Assembly (NCBI RefSeq): GCF_015645095.1
Contig: NZ_JADOTW010000007.1
Span: 62,001 to 126,000, forward strand
DNA from: Halomonas sp. 328
GTDB lineage: Bacteria; Pseudomonadota; Gammaproteobacteria; Pseudomonadales; Halomonadaceae
DNA: 64,000 nucleotides
Direction of reading: 5' to 3'
Position 1 is the stretch's first letter; each line of letters begins with the position of its first letter. Shown here piece after piece: positions 35,394 to 46,531 of the stretch. The translations under genes were made by a program, and so were the position numbers. The notes beneath the pieces were generated by a model, which made no database searches, had not been told where the DNA came from, and saw only the letters and a program-made list of their open reading frames with translations.

Positions 35394-36626
35394 ATGACCC
35401 CGACTCTCGATAGCGTGCGTGAACTGGATCGCCGTGACCCCCTGGCCGCTTTCAAGGCTCGCTTCGCCCTTCCCGAGGGGGTGATCTACCTGGATGGCAA
35501 CTCCCTCGGTGCCCAGCCGGTGGCCGCCCGGGCGGCCCTGGATGCCACCCGGGATCAGTGGCGTGACGAGCTGATCAAGGGCTGGAACCAGGGCTGGTTC
35601 GACGCTCCGGAGCGCCTGGGTGACCTTCTGGCGCCGCTGATTGGGGCCGGGGCTGGCGAGGTGATCGTCAGCGACAATATCACTCTCAATCTCTTCAAGC
35701 TGCTGGGCTATATCACCGAGTCCCAGGGGCGTGCGCGGCCGGTGATCTTGAGCGAGGGGGGTAACTTTCCCACCGATGGCTATATCGCCCAGGGGCTGTG
35801 CCGCTTCGCTGGCCTCGAGCACCGGGTGTTGCCCGAGGGGGCGGATCTTGCCGACTACCTGGACGAGCGGGTCGCCGCCGTGGTGCTGAGCCAGGTCAAC
35901 TACCGCACCGGCCGGCTGCGCGATATGGCCGCCATCACCGCCCAGGTGCATGAGCAGGGCGCCGAGATCGTCTGGGACCTGGCCCACTCGGCCGGGGCCC
36001 TGCCGGTGGACCTGCATGGCTGCGGTGCCCGCTATGCGGTGGGCTGTACCTACAAGTACCTCAACGGCGGCCCCGGGGCGCCGGCCTTCCTCTATGTCCA
36101 CGAGGATCATCAGGCCGGCGGCTGGCAACCGCTCTCGGGATGGCACGGTCATGCCGCACCTTTCGCCTTCGATGGCGACTATGCGCCGGCCCCGGGCATC
36201 ACCCGTTTCCGTACCGGAACCCACTCGGCGCTGATCTATGCCCCCCTGGAGGCCTCGCTGCGGCTCTGGCAGGAGGTGGACATGACCGCCCTGCGGGAGA
36301 AGAGCCTGGCCCTGGGGGAGCTGTTCCGCGACTGCCTGGCCGACCTGCTCGACGCCGAGGGGATCGAGGACATCACCCCCCCTCAGGCGGAGCGGGGCAG
36401 TCAGGTGGCGCTGATTCACCGCGACAACGGCTATGCCATCGTCCAGGCGCTGATCGCCCGGGGCGTGATCGGCGACTACCGGGAGCCGGGGCTGATGCGT
36501 TTCGGCTTTACCCCCCTCTACCTCAGCTATGAGGACGTCTGGCAGGCGGCCCGACACTTCCGCGAGGTGGTGGAGAGTCGCGAATACCGGGAGGCGCGTT
36601 TCCAGGTGCGTTCGGAAGTGACCTGA
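35394..36626 (+). CDS. kynU: Kynureninase
   Basis: This 410-residue PLP enzyme hydrolyses kynurenine to anthranilate and alanine. Visible features: YLDGNSLGAQP near the N-terminus, NITLNLFKLLGY, the PLP-phosphate/ring region VWDLAHSAGALPVDL, and the Schiff-base Lys in GCTYKYLNGGPGAPAFLYV near residue 222. Length is normal (about 410-420). The ATG at 35394 has a CTGGAGGACACC ribosome site; the frame to 35262 has none. Anthranilate made here feeds AntABC (21848). No kynurenine 3-monooxygenase gene is nearby, so 3-hydroxyanthranilate is not an obvious product of this cluster. Confidence 0.96.
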   Translation: MTPTLDSVRELDRRDPLAAFKARFALPEGVIYLDGNSLGAQPVAARAALDATRDQWRDELIKGWNQGWFDAPERLGDLLAPLIGAGAGEVIVSDNITLNLFKLLGYITESQGRARPVILSEGGNFPTDGYIAQGLCRFAGLEHRVLPEGADLADYLDERVAAVVLSQVNYRTGRLRDMAAITAQVHEQGAEIVWDLAHSAGALPVDLHGCGARYAVGCTYKYLNGGPGAPAFLYVHEDHQAGGWQPLSGWHGHAAPFAFDGDYAPAPGITRFRTGTHSALIYAPLEASLRLWQEVDMTALREKSLALGELFRDCLADLLDAEGIEDITPPQAERGSQVALIHRDNGYAIVQALIARGVIGDYREPGLMRFGFTPLYLSYEDVWQAARHFREVVESREYREARFQVRSEVT

Positions 36627-36722
36627 GGAGCCCGCGATCCGGCTGCGATCACTTCGACAGACTCGAACGGCCCGAGGCGCTGCCTCGCCGAGCCGACTCT
36701 TCCATCCGATGAGATAATTCCA

Positions 36723-38120
36723 ATGACAATATCGCAATCGAACAGCGCCGCTGGCGCCACTTCCTCAGCCGAGGCGACCGCCGGGCGTGCGCAGTTCTCC
36801 AGCCGTTTCGGCTTCCTGATGGCCGCCGCCGGCGCCGCGGTGGGCCTCGGCAACGTCTGGAGCTTTCCCTCCATGGCCGCCAACAACGGCGGTGGCGCTT
36901 TCCTGCTGGTCTATGTGGCGATGGCCTTTATCCTCGCCTACCCGGCGCTGATGGCGGAGCTGACCCTGGGACGTTATGCCCAGAGCGGTATCATCAATGC
37001 CATGGGCCGGGTGGGCGGACATGGCCTGCCACGCCGCCTGGGTCACGGGGTCGGCGGCCTGGCCCTGCTGGCCGCCTGCCTGGGGCAGGCCTTCTATGCC
37101 ATCGTCACCGGCTGGCTGATCGGCTATGCCCTCCTGGCCCTGGCTGGGTTGCTGGGCCTCGAGGGGGCGGCGGCCTGGCTTGGCGATGGCAGCTTCTGGC
37201 GGGACTGGAGCCTGACCCTGGCGGCCATGGTCATCACCGCGGCGGTGGTCCTGGCCGGGGTCAACCAGGGCATCGAGCGCTGGACCAAGCGGCTGATGCC
37301 GCTGCTGCTGGTGATGATGCTGGGGTTGATCGCGGTAATGCTGAGCTTCCCCGGCGCCGGCGAGGGGGTGAAGACCTACCTGGTACCGGACCTGTCACGA
37401 ATCGACGGGCAGCTGCTGCTGGACGCCATGGGCCAGGCCTTCTTCTCGCTCTCCATCGGCGTCGGCGCCATGGTGGTCTACGGCTCCTACCTGAGCCGCA
37501 AGGCCAATCTGCCGCGGGTCGGGGCCCAGGTGATGCTGATCGACATGGGCGTGGCCTTCGTCGCCGGCCTGCTGATCATTCCGGCCATGTTCGTGGCTCA
37601 TGGGCTGGGCGTGGAGGTCTTCAACGAGGCCGGCGAGCTGCAGAGCTCGGCGACCCTGCTGTTCGCGGTGATGCCCGCCCTCTTCGAGGCCATGGGAGCG
37701 CTGGGGCTGGGCCTGGAACTGATCTTCTTCATGCTGCTGGCCATCGCCGCCCTGACCTCCATGTTCCCGGTGCTGGAGGTACCGGTCTCGACCCTGGAGG
37801 AGACCGGCCTGATCCGCCGTCGCTCGGCCACCTGGCTGATGGCGTTGGTCACCTTCGCCATCGCCACCCTGATCCTGGTCTACTTCGAGCCGCTGTTCGA
37901 CTGGGCCATCACCCTGACCATCAGCTACAGCATGCCGCTGGTGGGCGCCCTGGTCTGCCTCTATGTGGGCTGGCTAATGTCGCGCAATGCCAAGCTTCAG
38001 GAGCTGCGCCAGGGGGCCCCGGAGATCGAACGCACCCTGTTCTGGAAACTCTGGCCCTGGTACATCCGTGTGGTCTGTCCGCTGCTGATCCTGGTGGTGA
38101 TGCTGCGCAGCCTGACCTGA
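36723..38120 (+). CDS. Sodium-dependent transporter, neurotransmitter:sodium symporter (SNF) family
   Basis: This 465-residue membrane protein has about 11-12 predicted helices. The NSS signature is clear: FSSRFGFLMAAAGAAVGLGNVWSFPSMAANNGGGAF (given in part: AAAGAAVGLGNVWSFPSMA), which forms the Na+ and substrate sites, and a central AFFSLSIGVGAMVVYGSYL. It follows kynU by 96 bases. Bacterial relatives include the tryptophan transporter TnaT, and the position suggests uptake of tryptophan or kynurenine. The substrate is inferred from context. Confidence 0.9.
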   Translation: MTISQSNSAAGATSSAEATAGRAQFSSRFGFLMAAAGAAVGLGNVWSFPSMAANNGGGAFLLVYVAMAFILAYPALMAELTLGRYAQSGIINAMGRVGGHGLPRRLGHGVGGLALLAACLGQAFYAIVTGWLIGYALLALAGLLGLEGAAAWLGDGSFWRDWSLTLAAMVITAAVVLAGVNQGIERWTKRLMPLLLVMMLGLIAVMLSFPGAGEGVKTYLVPDLSRIDGQLLLDAMGQAFFSLSIGVGAMVVYGSYLSRKANLPRVGAQVMLIDMGVAFVAGLLIIPAMFVAHGLGVEVFNEAGELQSSATLLFAVMPALFEAMGALGLGLELIFFMLLAIAALTSMFPVLEVPVSTLEETGLIRRRSATWLMALVTFAIATLILVYFEPLFDWAITLTISYSMPLVGALVCLYVGWLMSRNAKLQELRQGAPEIERTLFWKLWPWYIRVVCPLLILVVMLRSLT

Positions 38121-38143
38121 GTCGGCTCGCGAGGCCTGTCGAC

Positions 38144-38180
38144 CCGCCGCCCCTGCCTCAGGGGCGGCGGGGCGCTTTTT
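38144..38180 (+). terminator. Rho-independent terminator after the sodium symporter
   Basis: CCGCCGCCCCTG and CAGGGGCGGCGG form a perfect 12-base stem with loop CCT, followed by GGCGCTTTTTG. It closes the kynU-symporter unit. Confidence 0.9.
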
Positions 38181-38320
38181 GCCATCGGGAGGGGAGTCGT
38201 CCCGCCCCGGAGGAGGCTATGCTCAAGGTGGTGGGCCGCAACGCGGCCGTGAACGCCTGAGGCGGCAGACGCGGGGGCTCAGTGTCCTCTACGGAGGCTT
38301 TCAGCGAGGTTCCCCGAACC

Positions 38321-39214
38321 ATGGCTCGAGGAGATTGGCGACCCGGCCGGAGTGTCATCCGGCTGCTGGGGATACTGCTCTGGGTTTGCCTGGCCGGCGT
38401 CCTGTCGGCCCAGGCCCAGGACGACTGGCTGCGCGACAGCTGGCGTGATGTGATCGCCGGCTCGCCCTTCGACGAGCCCCTGGTGGTGGCCTCCGAAGAG
38501 CGTCCCCATTCGGTGAGTGGCAGCGTGCATGCCCGCCTCGAGCAGCCCTTCGCGGAGCTCGCCGAGGCACTCGGCTCGCCGTCGGCCTGGTGCCAGGTGC
38601 TGTTCCTGCACCTCAACGTCAAGGGCTGCTTCCATGACCCGGCGGGCGATGAGGCGGCGCTGACGCTCTATCTGGGTCGCCAGCGTTTTGAACCCCTGAC
38701 CGAAGCCGAACGGCTCGATCTGCGCTTGCGATGGGGCGCCGAGGGGCCCACCTACCTGGAGATGGTGCTGGAGGGGGAGCGGGGGCCCTACGGCACCCGG
38801 GCCTTTCGCCTGCAGTTGCGTGCCGTGCCGGACCTCGACGGGGCCAGCCTGGTGCAGCTGCGTTACTCCCTGGTGTACGGCATGACGGCCCGCCTCGCCC
38901 TGCGTGGCTATTTCGCCTTCGGGGGACGCGACCGGGTGGGGTTCAGCGAGGCGCCGGGCGAGGATGGCCGACCGCGCCCGGTGGGTGGCATGCGGGGCAT
39001 GATCGAGCGCAACGTCATGCGCTTCTACCTGGCCCTGGTGGCCTATCTGGAGACCCGGACGCTGCCCGAGGCGGAGCAGCTGGAGGCCAGCTTGTCCCGC
39101 TGGTTCGCCCTCACCGAGCGCTACCCCGAGCAGTTGTACGAGATCGACCGTTCCGACTATCTGGAGATGAAGCGCCGCGAGCAGGCGCGGCAGCATCGCG
39201 ACGACAGGCGATGA
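38321..39214 (+). CDS. Secreted protein of unknown function
   Basis: This 297-residue protein is not recognised. An N-terminal hydrophobic segment after two Arg-rich patches (WRPGRSVIRLLGILLWVCLAG, given in part: LLGILLWVCLAGVLSAQAQ) looks like a signal peptide cleaved near AQAQ. The mature part is soluble, with two Cys (SAWCQVLFLHLNVKGCFHD) that could form a disulfide, then mixed alpha/beta sequence and a basic C-terminus (MKRREQARQHRDDRR). The start could also be the GTG at 38282; 38321 gives the better signal peptide. It sits alone between the symporter terminator and a convergent deacetylase gene. Confidence 0.7.
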   Translation: MARGDWRPGRSVIRLLGILLWVCLAGVLSAQAQDDWLRDSWRDVIAGSPFDEPLVVASEERPHSVSGSVHARLEQPFAELAEALGSPSAWCQVLFLHLNVKGCFHDPAGDEAALTLYLGRQRFEPLTEAERLDLRLRWGAEGPTYLEMVLEGERGPYGTRAFRLQLRAVPDLDGASLVQLRYSLVYGMTARLALRGYFAFGGRDRVGFSEAPGEDGRPRPVGGMRGMIERNVMRFYLALVAYLETRTLPEAEQLEASLSRWFALTERYPEQLYEIDRSDYLEMKRREQARQHRDDRR

Positions 39215-39277
39215 GGGAGCTGCTCCGTATCGGTGACGGCACTATGCCGGGCACATGGCGGTGGAGCCGGCCCCGGC

Positions 39278-40384
39278 TCAGTCCGGGGGTGGTTCGACGA
39301 AGGCGCCGCGGTGGAAGCCCGCCGCGGCCTCGACCTCGGCGAGGCCACGCTGGCCGGGTTCCGGCGGTTCCTCGCCGGCCAGCACCCGCAGCACCGACCT
39401 AACGCCGCGTGACAGCGAGATCAGGTTGTAGCCACCCTCCAGCACGAAGACCAGGCGCTCCTGGCAATGCCGGCGGGCCAGGGCCTGGAGGATGCCGGTC
39501 ATGGCGGCGAAACCGTCATAGGAGACCTCCATGGCCAGGTCATGGCTGTGCGGGTCGAAGCCGGTCGAGACCAGGATCAGGTCGGGCCGGAACCAGTCGG
39601 CCGCGGGTACCAGGATCTCGCGAAAGGCCTTGAGGTAGGCGGCGTCGCCGGCGTCGGCGGGGAGGGGCACATTGACGTTGGTGCCATCCCCCAGGCCCAT
39701 GCCGATCTCCTCGAGAGTCCCCGTGCCGGGATAGAAGGGGGCGGTGCGGTGCAGGTCGAAGAACAGCACATGCGGGTCGGCCCAGAAGATATCCTGAGTG
39801 CCGTTGCCGTGATGGGCATCCCAGTCGACGATCATCACGCGCCGGCAGCCCAGGGCGGTGCGGGCATGCGCGGCGGCCACCGCCACATTGTTGAACAGGC
39901 AGAAGCCGCGGGCGCGCACCGGCTCGGCATGGTGTCCGGGGGGCCTCACCAGGGCGAAGCTGCTCGCGGCTCGCCCCGCGACGACGGCTTCGACGGCGGC
40001 GATCGCCGTGCCGGCGGCCACCTCGGCGGCGTCGACGCTACCGGGCGACACGGCCGTAGTGTCCACATCCAGCCAGGCGCTCTGGCCGCGCAGCTCGAAG
40101 ATATGGTCCAGGTAGGAGCTGGTATGCACACGTCCCAGCTGCTCCCGCGTCGCCACCCGGCCGGACTCGAAGGCCACGCCGGGAATCGGCTCGAGCTCCA
40201 GGAGGCGCCGGATGGCGGTGAGCCTGGCGGGGTGTTCCGGATACTTCCAGGGGACGCCCAGTCCCGACAGCAGCGAGCGGATACGATTGTCCATGCGTCC
40301 CGGCAGGAAAGGCACCTCGATATCCGGTTCATGGGCCAGCATTCGCTCGTCATAGAAGACGATCACGCGGTTCTCGTCGGCCAT
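39278..40384 (-). CDS. Histone deacetylase family protein (acetylpolyamine/acetoin-utilisation type hydrolase)
   Basis: This 368-residue zinc hydrolase of the arginase/deacetylase fold has [20 protein letters not shown] (catalytic His pair), [18 protein letters not shown] (Zn-ligand Asp and His), [15 protein letters not shown] (Zn-ligand Asp region) and [10 protein letters not shown] near the C-terminus. Bacterial members deacetylate polyamines or other small amides. I chose the start at 40384 ([15 protein letters not shown]); the open frame reaches 40432. The neighbours give no clue to the substrate. Confidence 0.88.
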   Translation of the reverse strand: MADENRVIVFYDERMLAHEPDIEVPFLPGRMDNRIRSLLSGLGVPWKYPEHPARLTAIRRLLELEPIPGVAFESGRVATREQLGRVHTSSYLDHIFELRGQSAWLDVDTTAVSPGSVDAAEVAAGTAIAAVEAVVAGRAASSFALVRPPGHHAEPVRARGFCLFNNVAVAAAHARTALGCRRVMIVDWDAHHGNGTQDIFWADPHVLFFDLHRTAPFYPGTGTLEEIGMGLGDGTNVNVPLPADAGDAAYLKAFREILVPAADWFRPDLILVSTGFDPHSHDLAMEVSYDGFAAMTGILQALARRHCQERLVFVLEGGYNLISLSRGVRSVLRVLAGEEPPEPGQRGLAEVEAAAGFHRGAFVEPPPD

Positions 40385-40501
40385 GAGGCAGGCTCCCCGG
40401 GTTTGCGGCGACAAAGGTGGTTCAGGCGACATGCCTGGCTACAGCATAGACGGGGGAGAGGCGTCGAGTGGGCGCCGACGCCAACAGGTGGGCAGAAGAA
40501 A

Positions 40502-40526
40502 GCCGCACCCTTGGGGTGCGGCTTTT
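40502..40526. terminator. Bidirectional terminator between katG and the deacetylase gene
   Basis: GCCGCACCC and GGGTGCGGC pair around TTG. TTTT follows on the + strand, and TTTCTTCT follows on the - strand. It lies 39 bases past the katG stop and is the probable katG terminator. Confidence 0.85.
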
Positions 40527-40560
40527 GCGGTGTGCCCGCTGGCAAGGTGTGGCTCCGCCG

Positions 40561-42753
<2,193 letters not shown>

Positions 42754-42940
42754 CTAGTCATGGCCACTTGGCGGTGCCTCACTAGTGATAGATGAGAAGC
42801 GCCGACCTTAACAATGCGCTGAATCAACTTTGCGTCACTCAGGCATCGGCGGCGGCCTTCCCCCGTCTGCTCTCTATAAGCTAAGAGCCGAGGACGGTTG
42901 CCGCCATTTTTCTTTCTCGAAGGCCTTGATAGTCACGCTT

Positions 42941-42958
42941 TATCAATAAAGATTGATA
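42941..42958. promoter_or_regulatory. Small perfect inverted repeat between katG and lysR
   Basis: TATCAAT and ATTGATA pair around AAAG in an AT-rich stretch. It lies 25 bases past the lysR stop and 206 upstream of katG. It could be an operator for katG or an inefficient lysR terminator. A single OxyR-like ATAG-N7-TTAT pair overlaps it, but the full four-element OxyR pattern is absent. Confidence 0.3.
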
Positions 42959-42982
42959 TACCCATGACCCGTTATTGATGGC

Positions 42983-43921
42983 TCAGGCTTCGGGGAGGAT
43001 CAAGCTGGCCGATTCCCCCATCAGGAAGTCGCGGTTGAGCTCGAGGGCCTCGCGCAGGTAGTCCCACAGCAGCCGCACCCGGGCCAGCTGGCGCTGCTCC
43101 TGGCGAGCGGTGATCCAGAACTGCCGGTTCACCTCCACCTCGTCGTCGAGCACCGCGGCCAGGGCCGGGGCCGGCTCCGCCATGAAGCAGGGCAGGACGG
43201 CGAGCCCCGCGCCGTGCAGGCAGGCCGTGTACTGGGTGGTGACGCTGGTGCTGCGGATCGCCATCTGGGGCGCCTGGCCGACCTTGGCCGGGTCGAGCAG
43301 CGGCTCCAGGTAGCTGAGCTGGTCGCTGAAGATCAGGTCGTCCACGTAGCCGATCAGCCGGTGGCGCCCCAGTTCGGCGAGGCGTTCTGGGCGGCCGCGA
43401 CGGGCCAGATAGTCGCGGCTGGCGTAGAGGCGCAGGCGGTAGTCGCAGAGTCGCGAGACCACCAGGCCGGGGCTCGCCGGGCGCTCGATGGTGATCGCCA
43501 GGTCCGCCTCGTGGCGGCTCAGGTTGACGACCCGGGGCAGGGCCAGCAGGTCGAGGGTCAAGCCCGGGTGACGATCGCCGAAGGCGGCCAGCAGGGGGGC
43601 CACCACCCAGGTGCCGAAGCCCTCGGTGACGCCCAGGCGAATCTGGCCGCTGAGGCGACGATTCTGGTCACTGACGCCCTCCAGCGCCTCCTGGGCGTGA
43701 CGACTCATCTCCTCGGCATGGGCGCGCAGCCGCTGGCCCGCCTCGGTGAGGCGGTAGCCATGGGTGCTGCGCTCGAAGAGCTGGGTGTTGAGCTTCTCCT
43801 CGAAACGCCGAGTGCGTCGCGACAGGGTGGAGTGATCCAGGCCCAGGCGTCGCGCCGCCTCGGTGAGGCGCTGACAGCGTGCCACCTCCAGGAAGAGTTG
43901 TATGTCCTGCCAGTCGAGCAT
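42983..43921 (-). CDS. LysR family transcriptional regulator of mmsA and, by prediction, TRAP system B
   Basis: This 312-residue LysR-type regulator has an N-terminal winged helix (LTEAARRLGLDHSTLSRRTRRFEEKL, given in part: AARRLGLDHSTLSRRTRRF) and a C-terminal effector domain (GVTEGFGTWVVAPLLAAFGDRHPGL, given in part: GVTEGFGTWVVAPLLAAFG). The start at 43921 (MLDWQDIQLFLEV) has GAGGTGGCC in front; the longer frame to 43978 runs over the operator. It is divergent from mmsA with a perfect palindrome TTGTGCA-N4-TGCACAA between them. LysR regulators beside mmsA respond to 3-hydroxypropionate in pseudomonads, which is the basis for the proposed effector. Confidence 0.88.
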   Translation of the reverse strand: MLDWQDIQLFLEVARCQRLTEAARRLGLDHSTLSRRTRRFEEKLNTQLFERSTHGYRLTEAGQRLRAHAEEMSRHAQEALEGVSDQNRRLSGQIRLGVTEGFGTWVVAPLLAAFGDRHPGLTLDLLALPRVVNLSRHEADLAITIERPASPGLVVSRLCDYRLRLYASRDYLARRGRPERLAELGRHRLIGYVDDLIFSDQLSYLEPLLDPAKVGQAPQMAIRSTSVTTQYTACLHGAGLAVLPCFMAEPAPALAAVLDDEVEVNRQFWITARQEQRQLARVRLLWDYLREALELNRDFLMGESASLILPEA

Positions 43922-43939
43922 GGCCACCTCGGCGTATTG

Positions 43940-43957
43940 TTGTGCATTCGTGCACAA
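43940..43957. promoter_or_regulatory. LysR-type operator between lysR and mmsA
   Basis: TTGTGCA and TGCACAA are perfect arms around TTCG; wider arms ATTGT and ACAAT continue with a one-base offset. The same 7+4+7 palindrome is at 9002-9019 upstream of TRAP system B. Its centre is 53.5 bases before the TACACT -10 box at both loci. Confidence 0.78.
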
Positions 43958-43977
43958 ACAATGTGCGGCCCTGGCCA

Positions 43978-44007
43978 TTGTCTGTCAATTCAGCCCCTGA
44001 CTACACT
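43978..44007 (+). promoter_or_regulatory. Predicted sigma-70 promoter of mmsA
   Basis: TTGTCT (43978-43983) and TACACT (44002-44007) are 18 bases apart. The stretch CCCCTGACTACACTC is identical to the one at the TRAP B promoter. The leader to mmsA is long (about 285 bases) and contains a large inverted-repeat element. Confidence 0.65.
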
Positions 44008-44029
44008 CAAATCATCCCTAGGCTTTAGT

Positions 44030-44186
44030 ACGAAAAGTCGGCGAGCGATGGCCAGACAAGGCAAAAATCGACGAAAAGACGGACCGGGCTCGCGTGCGAG
44101 TTTACGCGGTGTAAATGAGTACTTTGATCGGACTCGCGCACGAGTCGATTTTTAACGCCGTATGGGCGAGCGCAGGCAGTTTTCGT
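44030..44186. repeat. Long imperfect inverted-repeat element in the mmsA leader
   Basis: The left arm begins ACGAAAAGTCGGCG and ends GGCAAAAATCGAC (44072). The right arm begins GTCGATTTTTAACG (44144) and ends GCAGTTTTCGT. The arm ends match exactly (ACGAAAA, and AAAAATCGAC) while the middles have diverged, and the centre holds two CTCGCG-rich half-repeats (CTCGCGTGCGAG, CTCGCGCACGAG). No open frame fits. It looks like a mobile or dispersed intergenic element; there is no second copy in the window. The rest of the 379-base gap (44187-44300) shows only the mmsA ribosome site. Confidence 0.5.
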
Positions 44187-44300
44187 GCAGAGCTTGGATA
44201 GCGTATCGCCCTTGCTGATATGCACATCAGTAGCGCTTCGGATAACAACCCCAACCATCGGGTCTAAGGCAGTGACGCCGCCCGCTCAGGAGTCGCCATC

Positions 44301-45800
44301 ATGTCCATCCGCGAGATTTCCCTCTATATCGACGGCCAGGCCGTGCCCTCTCAGAGCCAGGAGTGGCGCGACGTGCTCAATCCGGCGACCCAGGAGGTGG
44401 TGGCCCGGGTACCCTTCTGCACCGCCGAGGAGGTCGACCGGGCCGTGACCAGTGCCAAGGCCGCCTTCAAGGAGTGGCGCAAGGTGCCCCTGGCCAAGCG
44501 TCAGCGCATCATGCTCAGGTTCCAGGCGCTGATTCGCGAGCACACCACCGAGCTCGCCGCCCTGATCACCGAGGAGCACGGCAAGACCCTGCCGGATGCC
44601 GAGGGCGAGGTGGGCCGCGGCCTCGAGGTGGTGGAACACGCCTGCTCGATTCCCTCCCTGCAGTTGGGCGAGCTGGCCGAGAACGCCGCCAGCGAGGTGG
44701 ACGTCTATACCCTCAACCAGCCGCTGGGGGTGGGCGCCGGTATTACCGCCTTCAACTTCCCGATCATGCTGCCCTGCTTCATGTTCCCGCTGGCCATCGC
44801 CACCGGTAACACCTTCGTGCTCAAGCCCTCCGAGCAGGACCCCAGCTCGACCATGCGCCTGGTGGAACTGGCCCATGAGGCGGGCCTTCCCGCCGGGGTG
44901 CTCAACGTGGTGCATGGCGGCCCCGAGGTAGCCAACCAGATCTGCGATCACCCGGACATCAAGGCGCTCTCCTTTATCGGCTCCACCCAGGTGGGCACCC
45001 ATATCTATCGCCGCGCCGGCGAGGCGGGCAAGCGGGTGCAGTCGATGATGGGCGCCAAGAACCACTGCGTGATCATGCCCGATGCCAACCGCAGCCAGGC
45101 CATCAACAACCTGCTGGGCTCTGCCTTCGGTGCCGCCGGCCAGCGCTGCATGGCCAACTCCGTGGTGGTGCTGGTGGGCGAAGCCCAGGCCTGGCTGGAG
45201 GATATCGTCGAGGGTGCCCGCCAGATGAAGGTGGGCCCCGGCACCCAGCGCGATGCCGACCTGGGGCCGCTGGTCTCGCCCGCCGCCCGGGATCGGGTGG
45301 TCAGCCTGATCGATGCCGGCGAGAAGGAGGGCGCCAAGCTGATGCTGGATGGCCGCGGCTACCGGGTGGAGGGCTATGCCAAGGGCAACTTCGTGGGCCC
45401 CACCGTCTTCGCCGGGGTGAGCGCCGAGATGACCATCTACCGGGAGGAGATCTTCGGGCCGGTGCTCTGCGTGGTGAGCGTCGACACCCTGGATGAGGCC
45501 ATCGACTTCATCAACGCCAACCCCAACGGCAACGGGACCTCCATCTTCACCAACTCCGGCTGGGTGGCCCGACGCTTCGAGACCGATATCGACGTGGGCC
45601 AGGTGGGCATCAACGTACCGATTCCGGTGCCGGTGGCCTACTTCAGCTTCACCGGCTCCCGGGCCTCCAAGCTGGGTGACCTGGGCCCTAACGGCAAGCA
45701 GGCCATCGCCTTCTGGACCCAGACCAAGACGGTCACCGCCCGCTGGTACGAGCCGGAGAACGTCTCCAGCGGCATCAACAGCACCATCTCGCTGAGCTGA
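44301..45800 (+). CDS. mmsA: CoA-acylating methylmalonate-semialdehyde dehydrogenase
   Basis: This 499-residue aldehyde dehydrogenase turns methylmalonate or malonate semialdehyde into propionyl- or acetyl-CoA with NAD. It has [21 protein letters not shown]-type substrate loop (given in part: [18 protein letters not shown]), the nucleophile Cys283 in [13 protein letters not shown], and [11 protein letters not shown]. It lacks the general-base Glu region pattern of non-acylating ALDHs in the usual form ([32 protein letters not shown], given in part: [17 protein letters not shown]), as MmsA proteins do. It completes the step after the 3-hydroxyisobutyrate-type dehydrogenase at 12278. Confidence 0.93.
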   Translation: MSIREISLYIDGQAVPSQSQEWRDVLNPATQEVVARVPFCTAEEVDRAVTSAKAAFKEWRKVPLAKRQRIMLRFQALIREHTTELAALITEEHGKTLPDAEGEVGRGLEVVEHACSIPSLQLGELAENAASEVDVYTLNQPLGVGAGITAFNFPIMLPCFMFPLAIATGNTFVLKPSEQDPSSTMRLVELAHEAGLPAGVLNVVHGGPEVANQICDHPDIKALSFIGSTQVGTHIYRRAGEAGKRVQSMMGAKNHCVIMPDANRSQAINNLLGSAFGAAGQRCMANSVVVLVGEAQAWLEDIVEGARQMKVGPGTQRDADLGPLVSPAARDRVVSLIDAGEKEGAKLMLDGRGYRVEGYAKGNFVGPTVFAGVSAEMTIYREEIFGPVLCVVSVDTLDEAIDFINANPNGNGTSIFTNSGWVARRFETDIDVGQVGINVPIPVPVAYFSFTGSRASKLGDLGPNGKQAIAFWTQTKTVTARWYEPENVSSGINSTISLS

Positions 45801-45821
45801 TCCGGCCGAGAGCCGGCCACG

Positions 45822-45850
45822 GCGGCCCCGCCTCGATGAGGTGGGGCCGC
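45822..45850 (+). terminator. Hairpin after mmsA
   Basis: GCGGCCCCGCCTC pairs with GAGGTGGGGCCGC around GAT (13 pairs, one of them G-T). There is no T-run, so it may be a factor-dependent or weak terminator. Confidence 0.5.
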
Positions 45851-45937
45851 TGCCGTTGGGGCCATGGACGTATGGACAATAGGATTACGTTTACGTTAAC
45901 TGAAGATTATTGATCATAACCCGAGGAGTCCCACGCC

Positions 45938-46525
45938 ATGACCCCATCCATCAGCCGTTTCCCCGTGCCCGAGTCGCTGGATGAGTTGCCCGCGGATATC
46001 CGCGACGCCATCCTGGCGGTGCAGGAGAAGGCCGGCTTCGTGCCCAATGTGTTCCTGATGCTGGCCCATCGGCCGGCGGAGTTCCGGGCCTTCTTCGCCT
46101 ACCATGACGCCCTGATGGAGCGGGAGTCGGATACCCTGACCCAGGCGGAGAAGGAGATGATCGTGGTGGCACTGAGTGCCCGCAACCGCTGCCTCTACTG
46201 CGTGGTGGCCCATGGGGCCCTGCTGCGGATCTACAGCAAGGCGCCGCTGCTGGCCGATCAGGTCGCGATCAATCACCGGGTCGCCGAGATCAGCGATCGT
46301 CATCGGGTGATGCTCGATTTCGCCCTGCACAGCGGCCTGGGGGTGGGGGAGCTCGACGACGACTGGGCGGCGCGGCTCGAGGCGGCGGGCTTCAGCCGGG
46401 ACGATAGCTGGGATATCGGCGCCATCGCCGCCTTCTTCGGCCTCTCCAATCGCCTGGTGACCCTGGCCGGCACCCCGCCCAACCCGGAGTTCTACCTGAT
46501 GGGTCGGGTGCCGCGAGAGAAATAG
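45938..46525 (+). CDS. Peroxidase-related enzyme, AhpD/carboxymuconolactone decarboxylase family
   Basis: This 195-residue AhpD-like protein has the redox motif CLYCVVAHG near residues 87-95 inside the CMD helix (EKEMIVVALSARNRC). The pattern PNVFLMLAHRPAEFRAFFAYHDALM before it is typical of the 'uncharacterised peroxidase-related' subfamily. It probably reduces peroxides or disulfides. The upstream gap has an AT-rich promoter-like stretch (TTACGTTTACGTTAAC). A start at 45938 follows CCGAGGAGTCCCACGCC. It is unlinked to the mmsA pathway as far as I can see. Confidence 0.88.
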   Translation: MTPSISRFPVPESLDELPADIRDAILAVQEKAGFVPNVFLMLAHRPAEFRAFFAYHDALMERESDTLTQAEKEMIVVALSARNRCLYCVVAHGALLRIYSKAPLLADQVAINHRVAEISDRHRVMLDFALHSGLGVGELDDDWAARLEAAGFSRDDSWDIGAIAAFFGLSNRLVTLAGTPPNPEFYLMGRVPREK

Positions 46526-46531
46526 GGCGGA

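Noticed and set aside
38219-38260. 13-codon mini-ORF (MLKVVGRNAAVNA) with a good GGAGGAGGCT ribosome site
   Set aside because: Too short to support as a gene; it could be a chance frame after the symporter terminator.
42929-42954. OxyR-type binding site upstream of katG
   Set aside because: Only one ATAG-N7-TTAT pair is present; the other two elements of the four-part consensus are missing and it is about 200 bases from katG.
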